From Microcoleus sp. FACHB-1515 (lineage in GTDB: Bacteria > Cyanobacteriota > Cyanobacteriia > Elainellales > Elainellaceae): 39,808 nucleotides of DNA. Below are positions 22,803-31,051 of the stretch, piece by piece (positions within the stretch are counted from its first letter, which is position 1; every line of letters begins with the position of its first letter). The stretch lies in contig NZ_JACJPO010000062.1 in the NCBI RefSeq assembly GCF_014696105.1, positions 1 through 39,808 on the forward strand, in the 5' to 3' direction. Below the pieces are notes generated by a model, which saw nothing but the letters and a program-made list of their open reading frames with translations, did not search any database and was not told where the DNA came from. Position numbers and translations under genes: made by a program.

Positions 22803-23457
22803 TCATCCCACTCGTATTTTGTTTTTGTACGGCTCATTGCGTGAACGGTCTTACAGCCGCTTGCTGGCAGAAGAGGCAGCGCGAATTATTCAAGAATTTG
22901 GCGCTGAAGTTAAATTCTTCGATCCGCGTGAACTGCCCATCTACGGCAGTGTGCCCGATACGCACCCGAAAGTTCAGGAGTTACGTGAGCTAAGCCAGTG
23001 GTCAGAAGGCCAAGTGTGGACAAGCCCTGAAATGCACGGGCAGATCACGGGTGTCCTGAAAAACCAGATCGACTGGATTCCGCTGAGCATCGGAGCCGTT
23101 CGCCCCACGCAGGGCAGAACCTTAGCCGTGATGCAGGTGAGTGGCGGTTCGCAATCATTCAACGCCGTCAACACGCTGCGGTTGCTCGGTCGCTGGATGC
23201 GAATGTTCACCATCCCCAATCAATCGTCAGTAGCGAAAGCCTATCAGGAATTCAACGAAGACGGCACAATGAAGGATTCGGCCTATCGCGATCGCGTCGT
23301 GGATGTGATGGAGGAGCTTTACAAATTCACCTTGCTGCTGCGCGATCAGGTGGAGTATCTGACCGATCGCTACAGCGAACGCAAAGAAAACGGCACTCAA
23401 GCATCGGTGCGCGACATTGGCAAAACCCTCAATCGCGTTAATCTCAATAAGATGTAG
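22789..23457 (+). CDS. arsH: ArsH NADPH-dependent FMN oxidoreductase
   Basis: This protein of about 222 aa has a flavodoxin-like fold with FMN loop [10 protein letters not shown] near the N-terminus and the ArsH core: [20 protein letters not shown], then [19 protein letters not shown] and [16 protein letters not shown]. ArsH oxidises trivalent methylarsenicals to less toxic pentavalent forms. The GTG at 22789 is chosen over a TTG at 22786 because GGAGA lies 8 bases upstream. The gene overlaps the phosphatase gene end by 14 bases. Confidence 0.93.
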   Translation: MSASDHPTRILFLYGSLRERSYSRLLAEEAARIIQEFGAEVKFFDPRELPIYGSVPDTHPKVQELRELSQWSEGQVWTSPEMHGQITGVLKNQIDWIPLSIGAVRPTQGRTLAVMQVSGGSQSFNAVNTLRLLGRWMRMFTIPNQSSVAKAYQEFNEDGTMKDSAYRDRVVDVMEELYKFTLLLRDQVEYLTDRYSERKENGTQASVRDIGKTLNRVNLNKM

Positions 23458-23479
23458 CCTTGCATTCCAACCAACCTAA

Positions 23480-24646
23480 ATGCTCAAAAGCAACCCTGCC
23501 CTGAGATTTATCGTTTTGCTGGGATTTGTGAGCCTGTGTGCAGATGCCACTTATGAAGGAGCACGCAGCATTACAGGGGCTTACCTGGGGGCATTGGGAG
23601 CTAGTGGCGCGATCGTGGGTTTGGTAGCGGGACTGGGGGAGTTGATCGGGTATGGCTTGCGATTGCTCACTGGCTATTGGAGCGATCGCACCCGCCAGTA
23701 TTGGGGCATCACAACGCTGGGCTATTTCATCAATACTGCTGTCGTTCCCCTGATGGCACTGGCTGGCCGCTGGGAAGTACTTGCTGGCCTAATGATTGCA
23801 GAACGCACTGGAAAAGCGATTCGGACTCCGCCCAGAGATGTGCTGCTCTCTCACGCCGCGATCAATGTGGGCAGGGGCTTTGGCTTTGGGCTACACGAGG
23901 CAATGGATCAAATTGGGGCGGTTGCAGGCCCGCTGTTAGTTACAGCCGTGCTTGCGTCGCAGGGGAGCTATCCCGGTGGCTTTGCAATTCTGGCAATTCC
24001 CGCCTTGCTGGGACTGGCGGTGTTGCTGATTGGTCAACGGCTTTACCCGAATCCGCGTGAGTTTGAGCCAACGCTTCAGGATTTGCACTCAGAAGGGTTG
24101 CCCCGCCAGTTCTGGGTTTACCTGAGTGCGGTCGCCCTAATCGCCGCAGGCTATGTGGACTTTCCGCTGATTGCCTTTCACCTGCAACAGTCAGGCATGA
24201 ACCAGCCAACTCAGATTCCGCTGCTCTATGCGCTGGCGATGGGCGTGGATGCGATCGCGGCGCTCGTCTTCGGCTACTGGTTTGATCGCATCGGCATTAC
24301 AACGCTAATCATTGCCATTCTGTTTTCGCTGGGATTTGCACCCCTCATCTTCGTCGGTGGTTCTGCGGTTGCCGCTTGGGGAATGGTGCTGTGGGGCATC
24401 GGCATGGGAGCGCAAGAATCAATCTTGAAAGCAGTCGTGGCGGGCATGGTTCCACCCGAACGTCGCGGGTCTGCCTATGGCATTTTCAACACAGGCTATG
24501 GTCTAGCTTGGTTCGCAGGGAGTGCGCTGATGGGAGTCCTGTACGATCGCGCTTTAAGCTGGCTGGTGGTTTTCTCCGTTGGGATGCAACTGCTAGCGAT
24601 TCCAGTGCTATTGCGAGTGAGTCGATCGACCGCTTTGGGAGGCTGA
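23480..24646 (+). CDS. MFS transporter, probable arsenical exporter
   Basis: This 388-aa protein has about 12 hydrophobic segments and MFS loop motifs (YWSDRTRQ after the second segment, YWFDRIG after the eighth). It lies between arsH and a YdjM-like gene in one orientation with short gaps. Arsenic operons often hold MFS exporters (ArsJ, ArsK and others). I cannot assign a named type: ArsJ normally partners with a GAPDH gene, which is not here. Candidate cargoes are arsenite, a methylarsenical or the product of ArsN. The N-terminal loop (CADATYEGARSITGAYLGAL) is distinctive and could help classification. Confidence 0.82.
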   Translation: MLKSNPALRFIVLLGFVSLCADATYEGARSITGAYLGALGASGAIVGLVAGLGELIGYGLRLLTGYWSDRTRQYWGITTLGYFINTAVVPLMALAGRWEVLAGLMIAERTGKAIRTPPRDVLLSHAAINVGRGFGFGLHEAMDQIGAVAGPLLVTAVLASQGSYPGGFAILAIPALLGLAVLLIGQRLYPNPREFEPTLQDLHSEGLPRQFWVYLSAVALIAAGYVDFPLIAFHLQQSGMNQPTQIPLLYALAMGVDAIAALVFGYWFDRIGITTLIIAILFSLGFAPLIFVGGSAVAAWGMVLWGIGMGAQESILKAVVAGMVPPERRGSAYGIFNTGYGLAWFAGSALMGVLYDRALSWLVVFSVGMQLLAIPVLLRVSRSTALGG

Positions 24647-24651
24647 AGCGC

Positions 24652-25236
24652 ATGAACACTCCCTCACACTTGCTGATGGCGGCGGCGATCGACAAAGCTT
24701 TGCCACGAGTTCCGATCGTCAAAACAGCGTTTCTGTTGGGATCTGTCGCGCCAGATGTGCCGTTGTGGATCTTGTCGATCGGCGGCATCGTCTACTACCG
24801 CTTCCTCTTGGGCTGGGACAGCGCAGACGTGGCGCATCTGCTGTTTGATGACCTCTATTTTCATCATCCGCTTTGGCTCATTGGTCACAATGTTCTGCAT
24901 TCGCCCGTGCTGCTTCTGGTTGGGCTGAGCGTGGTGTGGCGATCGCGCCGCAATATTGGGTCTCGATCGTGCGGGTGGTTTTGGTTTCTGGTTGCGTGTC
25001 TACTGCACAGTGCGGTCGATATTTTGACGCACGCCGATGATGGGCCGCTGCTGTTGTTTCCCCTCAACTGGAACTTGCGGTTTCACAGTCCAGTGAGCTA
25101 TTGGGACTCAAACCACTACGGCAGGCAATTTCAGGTGTTTGAACTGGCGCTCGATGGTGTTTTGTTGATTTATCTGCTCAAGCAGCGAGTCTGTCGATTT
25201 TTCCGCAAGGTCAACCGATTTCATTGCGATCGTTGA
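24652..25236 (+). CDS. YdjM-like metal-dependent hydrolase family membrane protein
   Basis: This 194-aa protein starts MNTPSHLLMAAAI. It has several hydrophobic segments, a central FDDLYFHHPLWLIGHNVLHS with clustered Asp and His, and LLHSAVDILTHADDGP later. This His/Asp pattern fits the LexA-binding YdjM/metal-dependent hydrolase family of membrane proteins. The start at 24652 has GGGAGG about 10 bases upstream and lies 5 bases after the MFS stop. The longer frame from 24376 is the MFS gene read in another frame. Role in arsenic metabolism unknown. Confidence 0.75.
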   Translation: MNTPSHLLMAAAIDKALPRVPIVKTAFLLGSVAPDVPLWILSIGGIVYYRFLLGWDSADVAHLLFDDLYFHHPLWLIGHNVLHSPVLLLVGLSVVWRSRRNIGSRSCGWFWFLVACLLHSAVDILTHADDGPLLLFPLNWNLRFHSPVSYWDSNHYGRQFQVFELALDGVLLIYLLKQRVCRFFRKVNRFHCDR

Positions 25237-25254
25237 AATAGAAACAGGCCAACC

Positions 25255-26178
25255 ATGTTCGACGTGATCCGCCAAGCTGAATCTCAAGATGCCAAACTGA
25301 TCGCCCAACTGCTCGATCGCTGCCAATTGCCCAATGCTGATTTCGCCAAACACCTCCCGTACTTTCTAGTGGCAGAGCAAGCAGGCGCGATCGTCGGCGT
25401 GGCTGGACTGGAGTGGTATGCTCCCGCTGCGTTGCTGCGGTCGGTCGCGGTCGTGCCGGAGTGTCGATCGGCTGGGCTAGCGCAAGAATTAGTGCGGCGC
25501 TTACTTGACCAAGCCTACAGTGACAGCATTCGGCAGCTATTTTTACTGACAACCTCGGCCTCCGACTTCTTTTTGCGCTTTGGATTTCAAGTGGGCGATC
25601 GCACTCAGGTTCCGCCCGTCGTCCTTGCGTCCGCCGAATTTCAAGGGGTTTGTCCAGCTTCTGCCGACTGCATGACCCTGACGCTGCATCATGCACCGCT
25701 GCTGGTTCGCCGTGCTGCTGAACTGGATGTTCCAGCCATCACGCGCATCTATAACCAGGGCATTGAGGAAGGAACAACCTTTGAGACCGAACCACGCACC
25801 GAGGCGCAGCAGCAAACGTGGCTAGAGAATCATCGCGATCGCTATGTGGCGATCGTCGCGGTGCGCCAAGGGGAGGTCGTCGGTTGGGCTTGCCTCAATC
25901 CCTTCAATGCGCGTTACGCCTACCGTTGGGTGGCGGATGTGTCGGTGTATGTCGATCGCCCCAATCGATCAACCGGAATTGGAACGGCCTTGATGCAAGC
26001 GCTAGAGCGGCGGGCGAAAGCGGTGGCGTTTCATAAACTCGTTTTGACCACGTTCCCAGAACTTGCGGCAGTCAAACTCTACGAGAAACTGCACTACCGT
26101 AAAGTTGGCATTTACAAGGAACAAGGACAGTTGCACGATCGCTGGCAAGACACGCTGATTCTGGAAAAACTGCTCTAA
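25255..26178 (+). CDS. arsN: ArsN2-ArsN1 fusion: double GNAT arsenical acetyltransferase
   Basis: This 307-aa protein has two GNAT domains. Residues 1-145 match the ArsN2 pattern: LLDRCQLPNADFAKHL, then VGVAGLEWYAPAALLRSVAV, RSAGLAQELV, LLTTSASDFFLRFGF and the end segment FQGVCPASADCMTL. Residues 152-307 match ArsN1, the arsinothricin/phosphinothricin type: ITRIYNQGIEEGTTFETEPR, then VVGWACLNPF, VSVYVDRPNRSTGIGTALMQ and KVGIYKEQGQLHDRWQDTLI. ArsN1 N-acetylates the arsenic antibiotic arsinothricin; the ArsN2 substrate is unsettled. The two are usually separate genes. Frames and lengths look complete, so both domains are probably active. It ends the ars gene cluster. Confidence 0.88.
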   Translation: MFDVIRQAESQDAKLIAQLLDRCQLPNADFAKHLPYFLVAEQAGAIVGVAGLEWYAPAALLRSVAVVPECRSAGLAQELVRRLLDQAYSDSIRQLFLLTTSASDFFLRFGFQVGDRTQVPPVVLASAEFQGVCPASADCMTLTLHHAPLLVRRAAELDVPAITRIYNQGIEEGTTFETEPRTEAQQQTWLENHRDRYVAIVAVRQGEVVGWACLNPFNARYAYRWVADVSVYVDRPNRSTGIGTALMQALERRAKAVAFHKLVLTTFPELAAVKLYEKLHYRKVGIYKEQGQLHDRWQDTLILEKLL

Positions 26179-26263
26179 ACCCATCTCTGACGGAAGGGGT
26201 TGGAATCGAGGCGATCGACCTACCTTAAAAGGTGAAGCCCCAATCTTACCGACTTTGACTGTG

Positions 26264-27460
26264 ATGCAGGCAACTGAGAACGTGAAGGCCACTCAAGCGC
26301 GGCAACGGCGCTACGATCTCGACTGGCTCAGAGTGCTGGCCGTTCTGCTCCTGCTGTATTTCCATACAGCGGCCATTTTCTATCAGGGCGAGTTGGGCGA
26401 GTTTTACATTCAGAATGTGCGATCGAGCCAGATCATGAACGGCTTCATTCTGTTTGTCCATCAGTGGCACATGCCCCTGTTTTTTCTGGTGTCCGGGGCA
26501 GGCACTTGGTTTGCGCTGTCATTTCGATCGGCTCGGCAGTATGTGCAAGAGCGCGGTCAGCGCCTTTTAATTCCCTTTGTCTTCGGCACGTTGGTACTGA
26601 TTCCGCCCCAGGTCTATCTGCGGCTCGTGAGTCGTTCTAGCTATCACGATTCATACTTCCAGTTCTACCCGCAATTCTTCAATGGCATTCGTCCGCACGG
26701 CAATTTTGAGTGGGGGCATCTTTGGTTCATCCTCTATCTATTCACGTTTTCGATCGTGGTGCTGCCGCTGCTGCTTGAGTTGAGAAAGCCCAAATCGCAC
26801 TGGCAATCGACACTCGCAAACTGGGTCGAAAAACCGGGCGTGATTTTGCTATTGGGATTGCCCTTAGCGGCGATCGAAGGGGCGCTGCGACCGCACTGGA
26901 TTGGGTTTCAAAATCTCTACGATGACTGGGCAAACGTTTGTTTATATTTGCTGTATTTCGTTTACGGCTATCTCATCTGCTCAGACGATCGATTTGGAGA
27001 AGCGATCGACAAGCATCTGGGTATTGCTTCGGGTCTGGCTGCCCTGTGCATGAGCATCTTGCTGGGGCTATGGCAAACCCACAGCATTCCCGATCGTGGC
27101 TATTTCCTGGTCTATATTCTGTATCAATGCTTTCGAGGCTGCAACGCTTGGTTTTGGGTCGTCGCGCTATTGGGTCTCGGTCGTCGGTACTTGAATTTCA
27201 ACCATACGCTGCTGAAATACGCCAACGAAGCAGCCTATCCGTTTTATTTACTTCACCAAACGGTTTTAGTGGTAATCGGCTTTTACGTCGTGCGCTGGAA
27301 TGTTAGCATCATGGCGAAGTTTATCGTCATTAGTACGGCGTCGCTGCTGGTGACGATCGCGCTGTATGAACTGTTGATTCGGCGCTTCAATCTGGCTCGA
27401 TTTTTGTTTGGACTTAAACTCATTTCGCGACAGGCAATTATTCAAGATAGCCAATCCTAG
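26264..27460 (+). CDS. Acyltransferase-3 family membrane protein
   Basis: This protein of about 398 aa has around ten membrane helices. It begins RYDLDWLRVLAVLLLLYFH (the His is the likely catalytic residue of this family). The second hallmark HMPLFFLVSGAGTWFAL and the later FPYxLHQ-like AAYPFYLLHQTVLVV agree with the OafA/OpgC acyltransferase family, which O-acylates sugars or glucans at the membrane. The ATG at 26264 is preferred to a TTG at 26255; no clear ribosome binding site. It follows the ars cluster by 85 bases and may be independent. Confidence 0.88.
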   Translation: MQATENVKATQARQRRYDLDWLRVLAVLLLLYFHTAAIFYQGELGEFYIQNVRSSQIMNGFILFVHQWHMPLFFLVSGAGTWFALSFRSARQYVQERGQRLLIPFVFGTLVLIPPQVYLRLVSRSSYHDSYFQFYPQFFNGIRPHGNFEWGHLWFILYLFTFSIVVLPLLLELRKPKSHWQSTLANWVEKPGVILLLGLPLAAIEGALRPHWIGFQNLYDDWANVCLYLLYFVYGYLICSDDRFGEAIDKHLGIASGLAALCMSILLGLWQTHSIPDRGYFLVYILYQCFRGCNAWFWVVALLGLGRRYLNFNHTLLKYANEAAYPFYLLHQTVLVVIGFYVVRWNVSIMAKFIVISTASLLVTIALYELLIRRFNLARFLFGLKLISRQAIIQDSQS

Positions 27461-27497
27461 AATCGTTAACTCAGTCAAACGATCGACCGAATCATGA

Positions 27498-28337
27498 TTA
27501 AAAATTCGTCAAGAATTCGGAGACAAGGCGGTTAAATTCTGCGGCTCGCTCAAAGTGTGACCAGTGCCCACAAGGATCAAAAAGCTGGAGGCTAGCATTC
27601 GGCAACTGCTGCATTGCAGTTTGGGCATGAGCGACGGGCAAAATTTGATCTTGTTTTCCCCAAACGATCAGTGTAGGCGCGGTAATGGTGGAGAGGCGAT
27701 CGACGATCGGCTGATAAACCTCACGTCTCACCCCCCACCAATCAATATTGGTGCGAATCTGGGCGATGAGTGCCTCCGGTGCGCCGGAAAGACTCAGGAG
27801 GGTGTGGAAGCGATCGATCCATTCGTCTGTAATCAAGGCTTGATTCTCGACAGCCTGCTTCAAGGTCAAGGCCGTGCTGCTGCGGGTGGGCTTATAGAAT
27901 CGGTCTACCAAGGGCAGATTTGCCAGTCGCAAGCTCCAAGAAACCTCTTGACCTAGCCCTAAACTGTTGACCAGCAACAGCTTCTCGATCTGCTGCGGGT
28001 ACAACAGGGCAAATTGCAGCGCGATTCCGCCGCCCATCGAGTTGCCGATCAAGCTGAGGCGATCGAGTCCCATTTCATCTGCAAAACCTTTAACAAACTC
28101 GGCGAGAGCCACTAGCGAGTAGGAAGTGAGCGGCTTATCCGATCGCCCTGAGCCGACGAGATCAAGTGCATAGACTTGGTGATGCTGTGCGAGTGCCTCA
28201 ACATTGAGCGCCCAAGTTTCGATCGCGCTGCCGATGCCGTGAATGAAGACGATCGCGCTGCCCTGCGTCCCCAAGCGCCAATAGCGCGTATTCACATCAC
28301 CCACCCAAACATATTGATCTTGCGGACTCTGTTGCAT
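27498..28337 (-). CDS. Alpha/beta-fold hydrolase
   Basis: This 279-aa protein carries the alpha/beta hydrolase signatures: oxyanion-hole FIHGIGSAIETW, nucleophile elbow GNSMGGG (Ser), LVGSGRSDKP between them, catalytic-acid VWGKQDQILP and the histidine in DPCGHWSHFER. Length and motif spacing are normal, so a serine hydrolase is likely; the substrate is unknown. It converges with the acyltransferase gene on the plus strand; the 37-base gap holds no obvious terminator. Its N-terminal VGDVNTRYWRLG is typical of the C-C hydrolase/haloperoxidase-like group. Confidence 0.88.
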   Translation of the reverse strand: MQQSPQDQYVWVGDVNTRYWRLGTQGSAIVFIHGIGSAIETWALNVEALAQHHQVYALDLVGSGRSDKPLTSYSLVALAEFVKGFADEMGLDRLSLIGNSMGGGIALQFALLYPQQIEKLLLVNSLGLGQEVSWSLRLANLPLVDRFYKPTRSSTALTLKQAVENQALITDEWIDRFHTLLSLSGAPEALIAQIRTNIDWWGVRREVYQPIVDRLSTITAPTLIVWGKQDQILPVAHAQTAMQQLPNASLQLFDPCGHWSHFERAAEFNRLVSEFLTNF

Positions 28338-28653
28338 GGTTGCTTGATGTGACTGATATAAGCCAGGATCACACCATCAAAGTTTAGTTGTTTAATGAAT
28401 GGAATGAATGGAAGCAAGCCACGATTGAAATGCTCATCCACTGATTTAAGCCGCTTCGGTTGTGATTGCTCAACGGTGTGATGTATGCGATCGCTGTGCT
28501 GTCCAGTGCGAGGCTCAACGGTGTGATGTATGCGATCGCTGTGCTGTCCAGTGCGAGAAGCACGATCATGACCACTGCTGTCGTTGTGCTGAATCTTGCC
28601 GTCAAATGGCTGCTTGAACTGGCGACCGAACCCATCTAAGTTATCGTGACGCG
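28338..28653. other. Intergenic stretch with a tandem duplication
   Basis: No convincing gene. Short open frames exist on both strands across the 45-bp repeats. The plus-strand reading (AIAVLSSAR, then MTTAVVVLNLAVKWLLELAT) resembles a membrane-protein remnant, but it has no reliable start. Confidence 0.35.
28468..28557. repeat. Two perfect 45-bp tandem repeats
   Basis: 28468-28512 and 28513-28557 are identical. The unit starts GCTCAACGGT, contains GCGATCGC, and ends CCAGTGCGAG. As 45 is a multiple of three, both strands stay open through the repeat. It looks like a replication-slippage duplication. Confidence 0.95.
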
Positions 28654-28914
28654 CTAGAGCAGCAGATCGAGCACCGCTCGAAGATTCGCTAGTTCGGCCT
28701 CAACATCTCCACTTTCAGCCGCCTCCACTAAGCAGTGTTCTGTGTGATCGGCCACGATCAAGGAAGCCACTTTATTCAGGGACGATCGCACCACCATGAT
28801 CTGCACAATCACATCTGGGCATGGTCGTTCTGCCTTGATCATCTTCTGGATGCCCTCGACATGGCCGCTGATGCGAGCAAGGCGGTACTAGGGGCTTTTG
28901 CTTTGCTCAAGCAC
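28654..28914 (-). pseudogene. CsoR-family metal-sensing repressor with a nonsense codon near its start
   Basis: From GTG at 28914 the frame reads MLEQSKSP, then TAG at 28888-28890, then YRLARISGHVEGIQKMIKAE and RPCPDVIVQIMVVRSSLNKV, ending LRAVLDLLL. The part after the stop is an almost complete CsoR/RcnR/FrmR-type (DUF156) repressor with the conserved Cys (C in ERPCPD) and the H-x3-C pair (DHTEHC). A CAG to TAG change (KSP-Q-YRLARIS) would explain it. A shorter product from the ATG at 28842 would lack the first helix. These repressors sense copper, nickel or formaldehyde; no transporter partner is next to it. Confidence 0.7.
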
Positions 28915-29543
28915 TTATGTTTCAAGAAACTCAACACTGATAAACAGCGTATTTCTTGCCCGCCCTTTGGTTGAATTGTTGTTAGAAAATATACAAGAGG
29001 AAGGGTTTTTCGCCTTGTTTGTATCTTTTATTATGGGTGAAAAGCAGCGCTACGGGACTCAAGCTATCGATCGCCCTGGGACAGTTATTTGGGTGTCACA
29101 TCAGAATTAGTGGGCAAGCTTGTTCTTGATACCCTCAAACGCCAACTTCAACATCCATTGATTAATTAGAACCGTTATCATCAGCAATTCCAATTAAAAG
29201 TCAGCAATATATGCACAATCAATCAGATATTCAAAAGTAGGGCGATTTCTATTGTCATCTCGATCGAACTTGCTCTACGCTAGTGGCGAAAGAGGGCAAC
29301 GACTGATTTGCATAGAACTCAGAGTTTCTAAACGTTTCAGCCCCGGACTTCATCTTCTTAATTATCAGTGTTTGTGAGTTGACGACTGGCCTGCATTTAC
29401 CGTCTTTTACTTTTCAGGGAACGAGCACTGACAATCGAACTGATTTGAGCGCATTCACCTTTTTAGCATCAGCATCCGCTGTCTTCACGAGATAGCGGTC
29501 GTTCGCCATCTTTCACACTTTGTCTAAATTTTAAGGAGACATC
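28915..29543. other. Large intergenic region before the CHRD gene
   Basis: This 629-base stretch has only short, low-quality open frames (including one at 28898-29110). I see no clear RNA gene, array or terminator. AAGGAG lies just upstream of the ATG at 29544. Confidence 0.5.
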
Positions 29544-30965
29544 ATGGAAGGATTTGCCCCAAAACCAGAGGAGAATCAAAATCAAGTTAGCGCAACAGAT
29601 TTGTTTGTTCCAACTGCGACGACGACAAGCGCGATCAACGCGACGCAAGGCTCGTCTGTTCTCGATTCAGATCTAAAAGATGCCCTGGCTGCAACTGTTC
29701 AGGCTCCGGTAATTGCCAGCGAAGATGCCGACCACGATCACGGCAATCCTGGCAGCAAACCGGAATCGCACGTCGATTTGAATGCAGTGGATATCAAATC
29801 GATCGATCTCTCGAATGCCACAGGTCGCCGCAGCGTCGGCAAGCTAGTGAGAATGGCGCTCTCCGGCGGCGACTTCCTCGATCCTGGCGCTGGCAACAAT
29901 ACGGTGATTGCTGGGGGTGGCAATGACATCATCGTCGGCAAAGGCGGTGGGATTAACACTTTCACCACGGGCACCGGGCGAGATGCGATCGTGCTGGGAG
30001 CCGAAACGACCAATCGCATTTTTGACTTTGACCCCACCAAAGACACGATCGCCATTGATTCGAGCGTGGCGATGGAAAACATCGTGGTTGCTCAGGGCAA
30101 AAATCCGGGCAAAGGTGGCTTGAAGCAGCCGTTTGACAGTGTGAATAACACGCTGATCATCGACAAATCCGCCAATCACATCTTGGGGGTTTTGACCTTC
30201 ACCAAGGCTGAGAGCTTGACGAGTAAAAACTTTGTGCAAGTCCAGTCGGAACTGGTCGATCGCATCGGTCAATTTGGTCGCTTCTCCAATACGCAAGAAA
30301 CGGGTGATGGCGGACAGCAGCTTAACGGCACAACCGGACGCGACAAGATGATTGGTCGCGGCGGCGATGACTTCCTGTTTGTCGGCGATGATGGCTTCAA
30401 GATCGGCACGGCCAAAGGCGGCGGCGGCACGGAGTTTCCCTTCAGAACCGATAGCCCCGGAACCAGTGAACTCAATGCTGAACTGAAAGGCGGCGTGCTC
30501 AACATCAGCGGATCGTACAAAGACTTCGATGGCGCACCGCTGTTTAGCCAGGGTGAGACAGAACTTGATCCCAAGACTCGAATTCTCAATGGTTCTGACC
30601 CGAAGGCGCTAATTGACGGCTTCTTGAAAGTTCCCAAGGATGTCGAGGGCAACAACCTGTCTGGAACTCACATGCACTTCTCTCCGGCGGATGACAGTCG
30701 CGGCAATTTCGCCGATGCCACTGTGGTTCGATACCTGAGCGAGACGATCACGGATGCCAAATCCGGTACGTTCTCCGGGCAATTTAAGCTGACGCCAGAA
30801 GAGCAAGCGGCACTGCTAGCTGGCAACCTCTACGTCAATGCTCACACGAACGTGGATCTTGATGGCGATGGTGAGGCTGGATTCGCAACGGGCGAAAATC
30901 GCTTGAACTTTAACCAGAACACGATGCAGTTCACGCAGCGATCGCGCGAATTCTTCCGTAGCTAA
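29544..30965 (+). CDS. CHRD-domain protein with RTX-like glycine-rich repeats
   Basis: This 473-aa protein has a C-terminal CHRD domain (about 325-450): LNISGSYKDFDG, then SGTHMHFSPADDSRGNFADA, then GTFSGQFKLTPEEQAALLAG and NLYVNAHTN. The middle has RTX-type GGxGxD motifs (GGGNDIIVGKGGG, then GRDAIVLG, then GTTGRDKMIGRGGDDFLFVG), which bind calcium and often mark secreted proteins. No N-terminal signal peptide is evident; RTX proteins use type I secretion. AAGGAGACATC precedes the ATG. The N-terminus is Ser/Thr/Ala-rich and His-rich near DADHDHG. Likely a cell-surface or secreted protein; function unknown. Confidence 0.85.
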   Translation: MEGFAPKPEENQNQVSATDLFVPTATTTSAINATQGSSVLDSDLKDALAATVQAPVIASEDADHDHGNPGSKPESHVDLNAVDIKSIDLSNATGRRSVGKLVRMALSGGDFLDPGAGNNTVIAGGGNDIIVGKGGGINTFTTGTGRDAIVLGAETTNRIFDFDPTKDTIAIDSSVAMENIVVAQGKNPGKGGLKQPFDSVNNTLIIDKSANHILGVLTFTKAESLTSKNFVQVQSELVDRIGQFGRFSNTQETGDGGQQLNGTTGRDKMIGRGGDDFLFVGDDGFKIGTAKGGGGTEFPFRTDSPGTSELNAELKGGVLNISGSYKDFDGAPLFSQGETELDPKTRILNGSDPKALIDGFLKVPKDVEGNNLSGTHMHFSPADDSRGNFADATVVRYLSETITDAKSGTFSGQFKLTPEEQAALLAGNLYVNAHTNVDLDGDGEAGFATGENRLNFNQNTMQFTQRSREFFRS

Positions 30966-30998
30966 CGGTTCTTGCTGTGTTTTTTCCTTGAGATCAAC

Positions 30999-31037
30999 AC
31001 AGCTTGTTGAGGAAGTGATTGCCCCTCAACAAGCTGT
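30999..31037 (+). terminator. Terminator after the CHRD gene, with a competing hairpin
   Basis: ACAGCTTGTTGAGG (30999-31012) and CCTCAACAAGCTGT (31024-31037) are perfect complements, followed by TTCTT. GCTGTGTT (30974-30981) can instead pair with AACACAGC (30996-31003), overlapping the left arm, so two exclusive folds are possible. Confidence 0.75.
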
Positions 31038-31051
31038 TTCTTCAAGTTATT

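Noticed and set aside
23480-24646. Assigning the MFS gene as arsJ
   Set aside because: ArsJ normally accompanies a GAPDH gene, which is absent, and no diagnostic motif was seen.
24376-24651. N-terminal extension of the YdjM-like gene
   Set aside because: This is the MFS gene in another frame; the ATG at 24652 has a ribosome binding site and starts the domain.
25211-25696. 161-aa minus-strand open frame
   Set aside because: Antisense to the ArsN fusion; Arg/Ser-rich shadow.
28384-28635. 83-aa minus-strand open frame across the tandem repeat
   Set aside because: Low-complexity translation with no family features; openness follows from the 45-bp repeat length.
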